Part shown: positions 46,468 to 57,044 of the stretch, piece by piece
How positions within the stretch are numbered: the stretch's first letter is position 1
How the letters are laid out: every line of letters starts with the position of its first letter
From: Morganella morganii H1r
GTDB lineage: Bacteria; Pseudomonadota; Gammaproteobacteria; Enterobacterales; Enterobacteriaceae
Assembly: GCF_000633515.1 (NCBI RefSeq)
Contig: NZ_AYMP01000014.1
Coordinates: forward strand, 186,001-250,000
Length of the DNA: 64,000 nt
Direction of reading: 5' to 3'
Translations under genes and position numbers: made by a program
The notes under the pieces: model-generated
Told to the model about the DNA's origin: nothing
The model's database searches: none
Seen by the model: the letters and a program-made list of their open reading frames with translations, nothing else

Positions 46468-47475
46468 TTACTTATAATCCCCCTGCAGATAACGGTAAAA
46501 AGAGGGGTTTACCCACACTTTTTCGCTCGTTACCTGCATCCCGCTTTTCGCTTTACGGATATTTTCCGCCTGTTTTTCCGCATTCTCCGGCAGTGCCATC
46601 AAATCAGCCTGATAATGACCGCCGGTCACACGGGTTTCGGTCACCACATCATAACCATCCACCGGGACATAACTGCGGTAAAACGGCTGCCACCAGGCGG
46701 CGCGGATCAATCCTTTCTGATCAGCGGTATTTTTCCTGGCGTACTGGTCAATCAGGCTCTGAAAGCGGTTGCGTTCCTCAATTGACGGAAATTCCAGGTC
46801 GAGATTATATTCACTGGCGATCGCCACTTTTTTGCCGCTTTTCAGCGTGGTAACCGGATAATCCGCTTCACCCCATTCATCCAGATAGAGAAATGCGGAT
46901 GATTTCGGCGTCAGCTGCACTTTCGGATCAAACCCTTCGCGGCGCAGCAGGTAAATCAGCTGAGCGGCGTGATCGATATCATTATGGCCGTAGCGGATCA
47001 TCCGTGTTTTATCAAAGCCGGATTCTTCGCGGGTATCCACCAGGTTATAGCCGCTGGTATAGCCTTTATCAATAAAGTTATTCAGGGTTTTCAGCATCTT
47101 CGTGTCATTCGGGAACACAGCGGTTTTCCGGGCGGTATGCAGACGCGGCACAATATTTTTATCCGACACATTGCCGAGATAGAGGGTGTGATCCTGCTGC
47201 TGTGCATCAACAAAAGCCTGAAGCTTATTACTCTCTGCTGCCGGGGTTTTCAGATCATCTGTTGTCAGCGCGCCGATGGTGATCATCAGCGCGTCGAACC
47301 GGTTTCCCTCCGGTTGCTGTGTCAGTGCGGAAATCTGTGCCGGGCTGTAGGTCTCCGCCAGTTCGGTCAGAGAAAGCTTTTCGGCGGCCTGTTGTGAGGT
47401 CAGCGCCAGTGCGGGGTGTAAACCACTGAAAAAAAACGCAGACAACAACGTGCCGATAAATAACGATTTTTGCAT
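46468..47475 (-). CDS. Secreted protein of unknown function
   Basis: Exported protein of 335 residues with a signal peptide (cleavage after ALA, about residue 24). I do not recognise the family. The mature protein is soluble and mixed alpha/beta, with no cysteine pattern or lipobox. It lies alone on the minus strand, between the element-A repeat and the tutB end. Codon usage resembles the surrounding genes, so it looks resident. Confidence 0.7.
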   Translation of the reverse strand: MQKSLFIGTLLSAFFFSGLHPALALTSQQAAEKLSLTELAETYSPAQISALTQQPEGNRFDALMITIGALTTDDLKTPAAESNKLQAFVDAQQQDHTLYLGNVSDKNIVPRLHTARKTAVFPNDTKMLKTLNNFIDKGYTSGYNLVDTREESGFDKTRMIRYGHNDIDHAAQLIYLLRREGFDPKVQLTPKSSAFLYLDEWGEADYPVTTLKSGKKVAIASEYNLDLEFPSIEERNRFQSLIDQYARKNTADQKGLIRAAWWQPFYRSYVPVDGYDVVTETRVTGGHYQADLMALPENAEKQAENIRKAKSGMQVTSEKVWVNPSFYRYLQGDYK

Positions 47476-47663
47476 GATCTATCCTGTAAATGCAGCGAAC
47501 AAACGATTGCATCACCATAGCACAGAGTTGCATTCGGCGTGATAAAGTGTCGTGATTTTTTTACACCGGACAGTGATGAAAAAATAAGTGCAGAACCTTG
47601 CACAGCGGAGCGGGATAAGTAAGATACGCGGTACGTGATAGTCATCACGGTTTTGGAGAGATT

Positions 47664-47738
47664 ATGAAAGCGCTTTACCGTAAGTTTATCAAAAAAATCG
47701 ATCAGTTTTCCGCTCTTATTCCGATGCGTTTTTTCTGA
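47664..47738 (+). CDS. Possible 24-residue small protein
   Basis: ATG at 47664 with GGAG about 7 nt upstream opens a 24-residue basic, amphipathic peptide (MKALYRKFIKKIDQ then FSALIPMRFF). It overlaps the end of another candidate small gene on the other strand by 23 bp, so probably only one is real, or both are convergent. No family recognised. Confidence 0.35.
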   Translation: MKALYRKFIKKIDQFSALIPMRFF

Positions 47739-47859
47739 TCCGGCGTTCCCGTCTCTCTCTGCGCGTCATATGAACGGCGCACTGCATCTGAATAAGCAAC
47801 CGCAGTACCTGCCGGCGGGTAAACAGCGGATGTTGCCAGTGTAACAGGGTGAAATACAT
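47716..47859 (-). CDS. Possible 47-residue small basic protein after tutB
   Basis: ATG at 47859 is preceded by GGGAGG with a 6-nt spacer, a very strong ribosome site. The 47-residue product starts MYFTLLHWQHPLFTRRQVL and ends in an Arg-rich tail (MTRRERRERRIRKN). It lies 79 bp downstream of tutB in the same direction and could be a third gene of that unit. Not recognised. Confidence 0.5.
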   Translation of the reverse strand: MYFTLLHWQHPLFTRRQVLRLLIQMQCAVHMTRRERRERRIRKNASE

Positions 47860-47938
47860 GATTTGCCTCCCGGCAGATCAGAGAGAACCGCTGCACAAGC
47901 GGCCGGGCATATCTGCCTCCGGCCGCCTGTAACACCTT

Positions 47939-49207
47939 TTATTTAAATGTCGGCAGCCAGCCGAACACATCCAGAATGACCGTCAGATACACCATCGCAC
48001 CGCAGATTATTACCAGATTCAGTACCGCGTTGTTACACGGTGAACGGTAAATGGTATCGCCGTCGCTGTAGCGTTTACGGGAGGCTTTTACCAGGAACGG
48101 CGGTAAAATCACACTCCAGATGGTAAAGGCCAGACCGGCATAACCGATGGCATAAACGAATCCGTTCGGGAAGAAGAAACACACCACCGCCGGTGGCAGA
48201 TACGTCACTACCGCTGTTTTGAAACGGCCGGCGCTGTCATTTTTAAAGTTCAGCAGGTCGGCAATATAGTCAAACAGGCCGAGTGTCGCTGCCAGCAGGG
48301 AACTGGCCACCGCAAAGTTACCGAAGAATGTCAGGATGACATCCATGGTTTTCCCTGCCATCACCCCGCCGATTGCCTCAACAAACACATCAATGTTCCC
48401 GCCTTTGGCAATAATCGGGGAGAAGTTGGCGCGGCTGATGTTGCCCATCGTGACACCCAGCCAGAAGATATACAGCAGTACCGCAAATATTGTCCCGATA
48501 ATGATTGAACGGGTAATAAAACGGAATTTTGGTTTGCCGTACAATTTCACCAGGCTCGGCACATTACCGTGGAAGCCGAACGAAATAATACAGAACGGCA
48601 GTGTCATCAGAACATAAGGCAGATATTTTGTTCCGGGAATTGCCACTGATGCGGAATCCAGCAGATTGGCAATTTCCACGTGTGCAACCAGTCCGGAGAA
48701 GGTGGCAAAGAACGCGATAAACTTACCGAAAATTAAAATGGTGGTAATACGTCCGACCCATAATGAGCTGTACCAGACAATCGCGGCCACCAGACAGGCG
48801 ACAATCACGACTGCGGCTTTTATCGGCAGCGCGACACCGGTATATTTTAATATCGTCTGAGCCAGCACTGCGGATGACCCGGAGATATAGGCATATGTCA
48901 GAATATAGAGGACAAACCCGAAGGCGATACCCACGACAATATTCCACTTTTTGCCCAGTAACTCAGTGGTAAAGGTATTAAAACTGGCGCCCGGTTCAAA
49001 ATGCAGGTTAACTTCAACTAACATCAGACCGGTCAGTAACATCATAATTGCAACTAAAATCAAAATAACAGCGGCACCGGAAAACCAGACACCGGCCATC
49101 GCAATCGGTAACGAAAACATACCGCCGCCGACGACAGTTGCTATAACAAGCATGGTTCCGCTGGTCAGTCCGGGTGATTTATTTGTATCGGCACTATGAA
49201 TACTCAT
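47939..49207 (-). CDS. tutB: Tyrosine-specific permease (TutB/TnaB family)
   Basis: Inner-membrane symporter of 422 residues with 11 helices, of the aromatic amino-acid (HAAAP) family. It starts with SGTMLVIATVVGGGMFSLPI, the family's hallmark. Placement after tyrosine phenol-lyase matches tpl-tutB of Citrobacter and related species, in which it brings in tyrosine for Tpl. The 134-bp gap from tpl contains an intrinsic terminator, so it may be expressed at a lower level by read-through. Confidence 0.92.
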   Translation of the reverse strand: MSIHSADTNKSPGLTSGTMLVIATVVGGGMFSLPIAMAGVWFSGAAVILILVAIMMLLTGLMLVEVNLHFEPGASFNTFTTELLGKKWNIVVGIAFGFVLYILTYAYISGSSAVLAQTILKYTGVALPIKAAVVIVACLVAAIVWYSSLWVGRITTILIFGKFIAFFATFSGLVAHVEIANLLDSASVAIPGTKYLPYVLMTLPFCIISFGFHGNVPSLVKLYGKPKFRFITRSIIIGTIFAVLLYIFWLGVTMGNISRANFSPIIAKGGNIDVFVEAIGGVMAGKTMDVILTFFGNFAVASSLLAATLGLFDYIADLLNFKNDSAGRFKTAVVTYLPPAVVCFFFPNGFVYAIGYAGLAFTIWSVILPPFLVKASRKRYSDGDTIYRSPCNNAVLNLVIICGAMVYLTVILDVFGWLPTFK

Positions 49208-49303
49208 AATAAACGTTTCCTATTAATGATAAATATCACCAACAGCATTCATATTTATCGATTTTATTTGTTCTTTATTGTTATAGGGATACAGAGACAA
49301 AAA

Positions 49304-49326
49304 GGCCTCATTAAAATAATGAGGCC
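49304..49326 (-). terminator. Terminator between tpl and tutB
   Basis: Perfect inverted repeat GGCCTCATT/AATGAGGCC, followed on the minus strand by TTTTTGTC. It lies 16 bp after tpl and ahead of tutB, so it could lower tutB expression relative to tpl. Confidence 0.85.
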
Positions 49327-49341
49327 GCTGTCATCAGATAA

Positions 49342-50730
<1,389 letters not shown>

Positions 50731-50980
50731 TTATAATAATAACTCGATAATTTACACAGGCATTTATCTGTTTATAAATGTCATGCCTTGTGAATGATAT
50801 AGCATTTGTAAATCCGGTAGTGTTCTTGTCTTAATTCAAATTCGGTTTTTTTATTTCTGTTTTTTCTTTCTCTGCCATCCTTATCGTTTGGCGTGAAATC
50901 ATCATGCGTGAAAAAAAATGAAAAGGGAATGGGGGGTATTGAAATAAACAGGATCTGTATTAATCACAGGTGTAAACTGG

Positions 50981-50994
50981 GTGATCTGCATCAC
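50981..50994. promoter_or_regulatory. CRP-like site upstream of tpl
   Basis: GTGATCTGCATCAC is a good CRP half-site pair (GTGA-N6-TCAC). It lies 269 bp before tpl. Confidence 0.65.
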
Positions 50995-51207
50995 TTAAAC
51001 ACTAATAATTTAGTGTATTCAATTATTTATATTTGTTAACGCCTTGTTGTGTATTTATGTGGAATATACATTTAATTCATCGTTAAAACCCGGGGTTAAT
51101 ATGAATAATTCAATACTGTCGGGCAGTTATGCCGCAATGAAAAGTCGCATCATCAGACGGTTTTTTATATAGGTTAAGAAAGCGTAAATAAGAATATAAC
51201 GTACAAA

Positions 51208-51225
51208 TTTAAATCTATCTTTACA
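51208..51225. promoter_or_regulatory. TyrR-like box upstream of tpl
   Basis: TTTAAATCTATCTTTACA matches the strong TyrR consensus TGTAAA-N6-TTTACA at 11 of 12 positions. It is about 500 bp before tpl; distant TyrR sites are known for tpl in other species. Confidence 0.55.
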
Positions 51226-51566
51226 GGAAGAATAAAAAAACGGATGAGAAACACTGCTGCGTTTTAATCAAATCTATGCATCATATACACCTCCCTGGCT
51301 GTTTAAATTAAAATAATTTATAAGTTACCATTGTTACAATTACATTTGTTTTTATTGATCATACGGAAAAACATTATGATTTATTGAATCCTTCAACTGA
51401 AGACTGGGATAAAAATAAAAATGTGACACAGTCAGAATAAATTTGATGATAAAGATCACATTGATAATGTTACGTTTCATGAATGAAAAGTAAGCGGCAG
51501 CAGGGAATAACAAAAATATTTAATTAAAGCAGTGAATTGTTATGCATTCCTATATGTGGTTGTTTG

Positions 51567-51580
51567 GTGATCATGTTCAC
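51567..51580. promoter_or_regulatory. Second CRP-like site upstream of tpl
   Basis: GTGATCATGTTCAC has the GTGA-N6-TCAC pattern. It is far (about 850 bp) from tpl, so its role is uncertain. Confidence 0.4.
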
Positions 51581-52006
51581 GGTTTCGCATTTACAGTCAT
51601 GTTAGTAAAGCAAAATGCCGTACTTAAATCTTTACACTGACAGCAGGAAAACAGTAACAGGATGTGTGTGATGTACATATCTTGCGGGTATCTTTCTTTG
51701 AAATTTAAACCTAAAAAATAAATTAAATTTAAACTTATAAACTGCAATTTTGATAAATATCAGTTTTTATATAGACAAATATAATGATATTCAAATTATT
51801 TTCCTGCTGAAGTATTTGTATAGTTTACAAAGGAAGACATGATTTCATGCAGAATAGATAACAGCCCGCTGAAAACATAAAATACCGGATTTGTGCTTCA
51901 GATCACGCAAGACAGGGATGAGTACAGAAGAAAAAACAGGCAAACCGGCAGCGATTTCCGGTTTTCAGCTTGAAAACCGTGCCTGGCAGGAGTGTAATAA
52001 GGCTGT

Positions 52007-52082
52007 GCCGGATTAGCTCAGTTGGCAGAGCAGTTCATTCGTAATGAAAAGGTCACCAGTTCGAATCCGGTATCCGGCACCA
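52007..52082 (+). tRNA. thrW: tRNA-Thr (CGT)
   Basis: A 76-base tRNA with acceptor arms GCCGGAT/ATCCGGC, D-arm GCTCAGTTGGCAGAGC, anticodon loop with CGT (TTCGTAA), T-loop GTTCGAATC and an encoded CCA end. It resembles thrW of E. coli, which is a phage integration site. A terminator hairpin lies at 52228. Confidence 0.96.
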
Positions 52083-52227
52083 TTTCTATCGACTCCCACC
52101 CACCCATTCCCTGTAACTCTGAAAGAAGCACGCCTGACCGGATCAGCCGGCTCGCCCGGGTGTGTCGCAGGTCGCGGAAACAGAAGTCGTCAATTTAATG
52201 CAGTTGAGGTCAGGTCACTGATATGAG

Positions 52228-52252
52228 CCTCCTTTACGGAGGTTTTATTTTT
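52228..52252 (+). terminator. Terminator after the tRNA-Thr gene
   Basis: CCTCC/GGAGG stem with a five-base loop, then TTTTATTTTTT. It probably ends the tRNA transcript about 145 bp downstream of the tRNA. Confidence 0.75.
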
Positions 52253-52321
52253 TACTGGTACTTTTATTCAGGATTGATATCGTTTGTTGCCGGAAAACAG
52301 CCGGATAGAATGATAAGTTAA

Positions 52322-52831
52322 ATATGGCGGGATAACGTCACATTAAATCAGCGGATACAGGACAAAACATTTTCCGGCGGATTAAATGAAGCGGCATATC
52401 AGACGCTGCTGAAAACATTGCAGCACAATCTTGAAGCGGAATATGGTAAATCTTTAATACCGGAAAGCAAAAAAGCAGACGAAGAACATTTCATTTATAA
52501 ACCGGAAGAAAACGAAATCAGTTTGTTTGTCATGATGCGTGATGCCCGTTTTTATATTTCGCCGGATTACCGTTATTTTCCCAAAGAACATCAGATTTCC
52601 CTGAAGAATAATATGCAAAAAATAAAAGAGACCTGCATTAAGCAGCGGGAAGGGCAAAATATTACGGAGTACAGCCCTCGGCATTGTCCTGCCGTTATTT
52701 TTCCCCGGTTTTTACGATGGCGAAATTTGAGCAGGAAGGTGACTGCGTATTATTACCTGTTTCTGTATAGGTTCACCATGCGGGCTGTGATGGTTTTCAT
52801 GCAGCCCGGTTTATTAATACACTTCAGATGA
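52322..52831 (+). pseudogene. Decayed open frame downstream of tRNA-Thr
   Basis: An open frame without a credible start. The first 120 codons look like real protein (GGLNEAAYQTLLKTLQHNLE, then EISLFVMMRDARFYISPDYR and FPKEHQISLKNNMQKIKE), after which the sequence from about 52680 looks like out-of-frame translation. I read it as a gene remnant with a lost start and a frameshift. The family is not recognised. The position after a tRNA suggests leftover mobile DNA. Confidence 0.4.
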
Positions 52832-53311
52832 TGTGTGATAACATACTGAAATAAGTTAGTTAATCCTGTAATAAGCCACTGTGTCAGGCAGGAATGGTGG
52901 TTTTTTTTATATTTTTGCTGTGATCCGTAATCTCGTTTCAGAATGGTTCAGGATCACTGTACGATACTACCCCTGTAGTTTGGTAATACCCTTAATAAGA
53001 AAGATGCAGTTAAACCATGTAGCGATAATAATAAATTATGCAGTAGTAACAACACCAGAAGAAACATCATGACAGCATAGAAATATGCCTGACGATGTTT
53101 AATTAAACAATAAATAAACCGCCATACATAACAGAAGATAGTATTCTGAATGGCACACTTTTATGTTCAGCATAAACGTACATCCTTGTTATTCCGGGAC
53201 GGTATATTATAAGTTTAGCTGAGCAGGTATTTATTTTGGTTGTATTATTTTTAATAAAAATCAGACTATCTGTTAAGTCAAAGCGGGGTATATTTTTATA
53301 CCCTGCTTTTT
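52832..53311. other. Noncoding stretch before sutR
   Basis: About 480 bp, AT-rich, with short open frames only (for example 52881-53072) that lack ribosome sites. A stem at about 53284-53308 (GCGGGGTAT/ATACCCTGC) is followed by a T-run on the plus strand. Nothing else is recognised. Confidence 0.45.
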
Positions 53312-53884
53312 TTATTTTTCCGCCGGATGCGGATAATGGATCAGGTTATGCAGTGTCACAATGGTCTTGCCGGGATTAGCGTAAGCGTGCGGAATATCGG
53401 CATGGAAGCGCAGGGATTCTCCGGCGGAAACTGTGTGCCATTCGTTCCACAGCTGCAGTTGTAATGCCCCTTCCAGCACAATGACATGTTCGATAACCCC
53501 GGGTTCATGCGGGCCGGATTCACTGAGTGCCCCCGGCAGCAGGTCAATCTTCAGTAAATCTGTTTTCAGTTCATCATCAAACGGGATCAGCGGTGTGACA
53601 CGCATCCCTGAGCGGGTCTGTTCAAAGACCGGCAGCGTCGCAAATGAATGAAGCCCGGCCTGCAGCTGTGGCTGTGCACCTTCCAGAAAAACAGAGAAAG
53701 CCACATTGAAGCCGGTGGCTATTTTCCACAGTGTGGACACTGTCGGGCTGGACTGCCCGCGTTCAATCTGGCCGAGCATGGCTTTGCTGACGCCGGTCAG
53801 TTGTGCTGCCTGGCTGAGACTCAGCCCGCGTTCCGCACGCAGTTGTTTAAAGGTCTCTGCAACAGCGGGTGTGATATCGTGCAT
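53312..53884 (-). CDS. sutR: XRE-cupin regulator (SutR/YdcN-like)
   Basis: Regulator of 190 residues: N-terminal XRE helix-turn-helix (about 10-65: LRAERGLSLSQAAQLTG, VSKAMLGQIERGQSSPTVST) and a C-terminal cupin domain (about 110-185, HEPGVIEHVIVLEGALQLQL). It aligns with E. coli SutR (YdcN), including GVSKAMLGQIER, TLWKIATG and HSLIHYP-type endings. It is divergent from a YdcO-like gene as in E. coli, and probably represses it. Confidence 0.88.
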   Translation of the reverse strand: MHDITPAVAETFKQLRAERGLSLSQAAQLTGVSKAMLGQIERGQSSPTVSTLWKIATGFNVAFSVFLEGAQPQLQAGLHSFATLPVFEQTRSGMRVTPLIPFDDELKTDLLKIDLLPGALSESGPHEPGVIEHVIVLEGALQLQLWNEWHTVSAGESLRFHADIPHAYANPGKTIVTLHNLIHYPHPAEK

Positions 53885-53920
53885 AAATTGTCATTATTCC
53901 GGGTAAATGTCATTGTCCGT

Positions 53921-53967
53921 TATAGCATCCGGTGATAGAGTCCGGTCGTCTGCTATAACATCCGATG
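53921..53967. promoter_or_regulatory. Direct repeats between the sutR-like and ydcO-like genes
   Basis: TATAGCATCCGGTG (53921-53934) and TATAACATCCGATG (53954-53967), 33 bp apart centre to centre (about three helical turns), lie in the 93-bp gap. They may be the operator of the XRE-cupin regulator. Only the repetition is observed. Confidence 0.5.
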
Positions 53968-53977
53968 GTGTGTTCCT

Positions 53978-55153
53978 ATGAGTAAGTTAACATTTTTTCG
54001 TGCCTTTTCTCCAGCAATGATGATGACAGGATTGGTCGCGGTGCTGGTCGGTTATGCCAGTTCAGTGGCGATTATTCTGCAGGTGCTGGATGTGGCGGGG
54101 CTTGATGCCGCACAAACCGGCGGCTGGCTGATGATGCTGGGGATCGGGATGGGGGTGACAACGATCGGTTTGTCGCTCTGGTATAAAATGCCGGTGCTGA
54201 CCGCGTGGTCGACGCCGGGGATCGCGCTTTTGGTGACCAGTTTGTCGGGTGTGACCATCAATGAAGCCGTCGGTGTGTTTATTTTTGCCTCCGGGCTGAT
54301 GTTTCTGTGCGGTGTGACCGGTATTTTTGCGCGGCTGATGAATTATATTCCCCGCGCGCTGGCTTCGGCCATGCTGGCAGGCATTCTGCTGCGGTTCGGG
54401 CTGGCGGCGTTCGGTGCGCTGAATACCAGTTTCATGCTGTGTGCCGCGATGATAGCCGCGTATGTGGTGATGCGGCGGATTTTCCCGCTGTACGCCATTA
54501 TTGCTGCGCTGATCACCGGTATCACAGTGACCGGGCTGTGCGGTGACCTGCATTTTGTCAGGGCCGGTAATGTGTTTGCGCTGCCGGAATTTGTGATGCC
54601 GTCATTTACCCTGACGTCCCTGATCAGTGTCGGTATTCCGTTTTTTATCGTGTCGCTGGCCTCGCAGAATGCACCGGGGATAGCGATTTTACAGGCTAAC
54701 GGTTATCCGCCGCACACCTCTGTGCTGCTGAGCTGCTCGTCGCTGGCGGCTATTCTGCTGGCACCGTGGGGCGGGTTCAGTATCTGCATTGCGGCGATCA
54801 CCGCCGCGATCTGCATGGCACCGGATGTACATCCGGACCCGGCACGGCGTTATACCGCTGCTGTCTGGGCGGGGATATTTTATCTGCTGGCGGGGATTTT
54901 CGGCGGTGCGGTTTTTATGTTGTTCAATGCCTTTCCGGCGGTTCTGATACAGATCCTGGCAGGGCTTGCTTTGCTGACAACGCTGATGAACAGCCTGCAT
55001 CAGTCACTGGCCGATGAAAAAGGGCGGGATGCGGCGATTATCTGTTTTCTGCTGACGGCATCCGGTATTACGCTGCTGGGTGTCAGTTCGGCTTTCTGGG
55101 GATTACTGGCGGGTATTGTGGTGCATCAGATTATGGCAATACGCCGGGGCTGA
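53978..55153 (+). CDS. ydcO: BenE-family transporter (YdcO-like)
   Basis: Membrane protein of 391 residues with 11-12 helices, in the benzoate:H+ symporter (BenE) family and resembling E. coli YdcO. Signature segments are FSPAMMMTGLVAVLVGYASS, AWSTPGIALL and SLASQNAPGIAIL. Divergent from the sutR-like gene. Substrate of YdcO is not known. Confidence 0.88.
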   Translation: MSKLTFFRAFSPAMMMTGLVAVLVGYASSVAIILQVLDVAGLDAAQTGGWLMMLGIGMGVTTIGLSLWYKMPVLTAWSTPGIALLVTSLSGVTINEAVGVFIFASGLMFLCGVTGIFARLMNYIPRALASAMLAGILLRFGLAAFGALNTSFMLCAAMIAAYVVMRRIFPLYAIIAALITGITVTGLCGDLHFVRAGNVFALPEFVMPSFTLTSLISVGIPFFIVSLASQNAPGIAILQANGYPPHTSVLLSCSSLAAILLAPWGGFSICIAAITAAICMAPDVHPDPARRYTAAVWAGIFYLLAGIFGGAVFMLFNAFPAVLIQILAGLALLTTLMNSLHQSLADEKGRDAAIICFLLTASGITLLGVSSAFWGLLAGIVVHQIMAIRRG

Positions 55154-55260
55154 GTGTCAGGCTCCGGAATACCTTAACATTCTGATAAGGTATATAACGG
55201 CTTATATTATAGAGTGGAGATAATAAATCCCGCCGATGCTTATACCATTCCGGAGACACC

Positions 55261-56031
55261 ATGAGTTTACAGAATTACCTCGCAACAGAGCGCCATTTCT
55301 GGCGCAGTATCGCGCAGGATGTCATTACTGTCAGTGACCGCGCAGAGTGCTATCTGACACCGCTGCCGGTACCGATCTTTAACTATATTTATCTGCAGGC
55401 CGGTGCGGATAACGATGAATTTTCACAGGCACAGCAGCTTTTCACCGCCCGCCATAAGCCACATTGTCTGGTGGCGGAGAAATCTGTCGCAGAAGCACTG
55501 CACCCGCAGATTGTGGCGGCGGGTTATGAGGCTGACGGTGAGACCCGTGCTATGCATCTGTGTGTTGAGCAATGGCAGCCGTCTTCTGTTCTTTCTGCCG
55601 GATGTGAGATCCGTGAGGTAAATGATCAGCTTTCGCTGTGGGCGGAGCCGCTGGACGCCGCTTTTCCGGCGGGAGAGGATGGTGAAGAAGCGCCGGATTT
55701 CAGTATCGTCAGTGACTATATCAGCTATCATCAGCGGGCAATGGCAAACGGTACTGAAATGCACCATGCTGTTCTGTTGTGTCAGGGGAAACCGGTCAGC
55801 TGCATCACGCTGTCACTGCCGGAATTCGGCGCACGGATTGATGACCTCGGAACTGTTCCTGCATATCAGGGCAACGGCTACGCCACACTGCTGCTGGATT
55901 ATGTACTGACACTGTGCCGGAAACGCGGAATCCGCGATTGTTATCTGGAAGCATCCCCTGAAGGGCTGAGCCTGTATCAGAAGCTCGGTTTCCGCACACT
56001 GTTTAGTTATCTGTTTTATGTGAAGGGATAA
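55261..56031 (+). CDS. GNAT-family acetyltransferase
   Basis: Protein of 256 residues. The C-terminal half (about 160-250) is a GNAT domain with the acetyl-CoA loop in VPAYQGNGYATLLLDYVL and the CYLEASPEGLSLYQKLGF block. The N-terminal half is a degenerate GNAT-like domain that probably forms part of the substrate pocket. The hydrolase gene follows after 3 bp, so the two are likely co-transcribed. Substrate unknown. Confidence 0.83.
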   Translation: MSLQNYLATERHFWRSIAQDVITVSDRAECYLTPLPVPIFNYIYLQAGADNDEFSQAQQLFTARHKPHCLVAEKSVAEALHPQIVAAGYEADGETRAMHLCVEQWQPSSVLSAGCEIREVNDQLSLWAEPLDAAFPAGEDGEEAPDFSIVSDYISYHQRAMANGTEMHHAVLLCQGKPVSCITLSLPEFGARIDDLGTVPAYQGNGYATLLLDYVLTLCRKRGIRDCYLEASPEGLSLYQKLGFRTLFSYLFYVKG

Positions 56032-56034
56032 AGA

Positions 56035-56970
56035 ATGCGTAAGGCTGCCGTCTGTGCACTTCTGGGTTGTCAGCTGATGGCTCCTGCAATGGCATCAGAA
56101 ACACAAAATACCGGGAAAGAGACTGTCCGGACAGAAAACCTTGTCCGCCAGGATGGCAGTGCTGTTCATTACTACCTGTTGCACCGGCAGACGCAACCTG
56201 CCCGTAAATTGCTGGTACTAATTCAGGGTTCAGACTGTAACAGTGCCAAAAACAACCGCTTTATGGCGGATACTTTCGGCGGCGCGTTCCCGGATCATGA
56301 CATTCTGCTGGTGGAGAAATACGGCATTACCGATGCACTGCCTTTTAATGACCGTGATGGCGGGCGGGCAGACTGCCCGGCAGAAACCATGCTCAATGAT
56401 TCTCTGTCGGTGCGGGTCAGTGACTATGCTGCGGTGCTCGATCACCTGAAAGGGGAGTATGACACCGTGCTGCTGCTGGGCGGCAGCGAAGGGGCGATTG
56501 TTGCGGAGCATACTGCGCTGGCATCACCGGTGGTTGACGTGGTGGTTGCTGTTAATGGTGGCGGGCGCTTTTTCCTGGATGATGTCACGGACAGCTTCCG
56601 TAATAGTCCTCAGCCTCTTGAGGAGTCACAGTTAGCCGGTTTTCTGGCATTTACCGATGCGGTAAAACGTAATGAAGTGGCAGACGATATGCTGGTCAGC
56701 CAGCACGGACCGCGCTGGTGGCGCGAATTTCTGGCGGCGGATGCGCAGCAGGTACTGAACGGGCAGACAAAACCGGTGCTGGTTATTCAGACACTGAATG
56801 ATACCAATGTCAGTGTCACATCGTTTAAGCAGATGCAGCAAGCGGTGGCGAACCCGGTGGTGACATTCAGAACCTTTGATAATCTGGATCACTATTTTAA
56901 AGATACAGACGGAAACCGGCATACCGAACACATTCTGTCAGCTATTCGTGACTGGTATGCCCGGCTGTGA
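56035..56970 (+). CDS. Secreted alpha/beta hydrolase
   Basis: Predicted exported hydrolase of 311 residues with a signal peptide (cleavage after AMA, residue 20). The nucleophile elbow GGSEGA is near residue 150; Asp and His in LNDTNVSV and DNLDHYFKD near the C-terminus complete a triad. The start follows the GNAT gene by 3 bp, so translation is coupled. Substrate unknown. Confidence 0.78.
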   Translation: MRKAAVCALLGCQLMAPAMASETQNTGKETVRTENLVRQDGSAVHYYLLHRQTQPARKLLVLIQGSDCNSAKNNRFMADTFGGAFPDHDILLVEKYGITDALPFNDRDGGRADCPAETMLNDSLSVRVSDYAAVLDHLKGEYDTVLLLGGSEGAIVAEHTALASPVVDVVVAVNGGGRFFLDDVTDSFRNSPQPLEESQLAGFLAFTDAVKRNEVADDMLVSQHGPRWWREFLAADAQQVLNGQTKPVLVIQTLNDTNVSVTSFKQMQQAVANPVVTFRTFDNLDHYFKDTDGNRHTEHILSAIRDWYARL

Positions 56971-57002
56971 TCCTTTGCGGATTGCAGGAAAATAAAAAAA
57001 CA

Positions 57003-57026
57003 AACGCCCGGCAGTGCGGGCGTTCA
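57003..57026 (-). terminator. Terminator of the uspF-like gene
   Basis: ACGCCCG/CGGGCGT stem; on the minus strand TTTGTTTTTTTA follows. It lies 18 bp after the uspF-like gene. Confidence 0.85.
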
Positions 57027-57044
57027 GTCAGGCACTGCCGCGTA

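Noticed and set aside
47702-47935. 77-codon minus-strand frame after tutB
   Set aside because: It is in a different frame from the better supported 47-codon gene and has no ribosome site.
51543-51641. 32-codon frame upstream of tpl as a possible leader peptide
   Set aside because: It is on the opposite strand to tpl and has no ribosome site.
52881-53072. 63-codon frame upstream of sutR
   Set aside because: No ribosome site and no protein-like pattern; lies in decayed AT-rich DNA.
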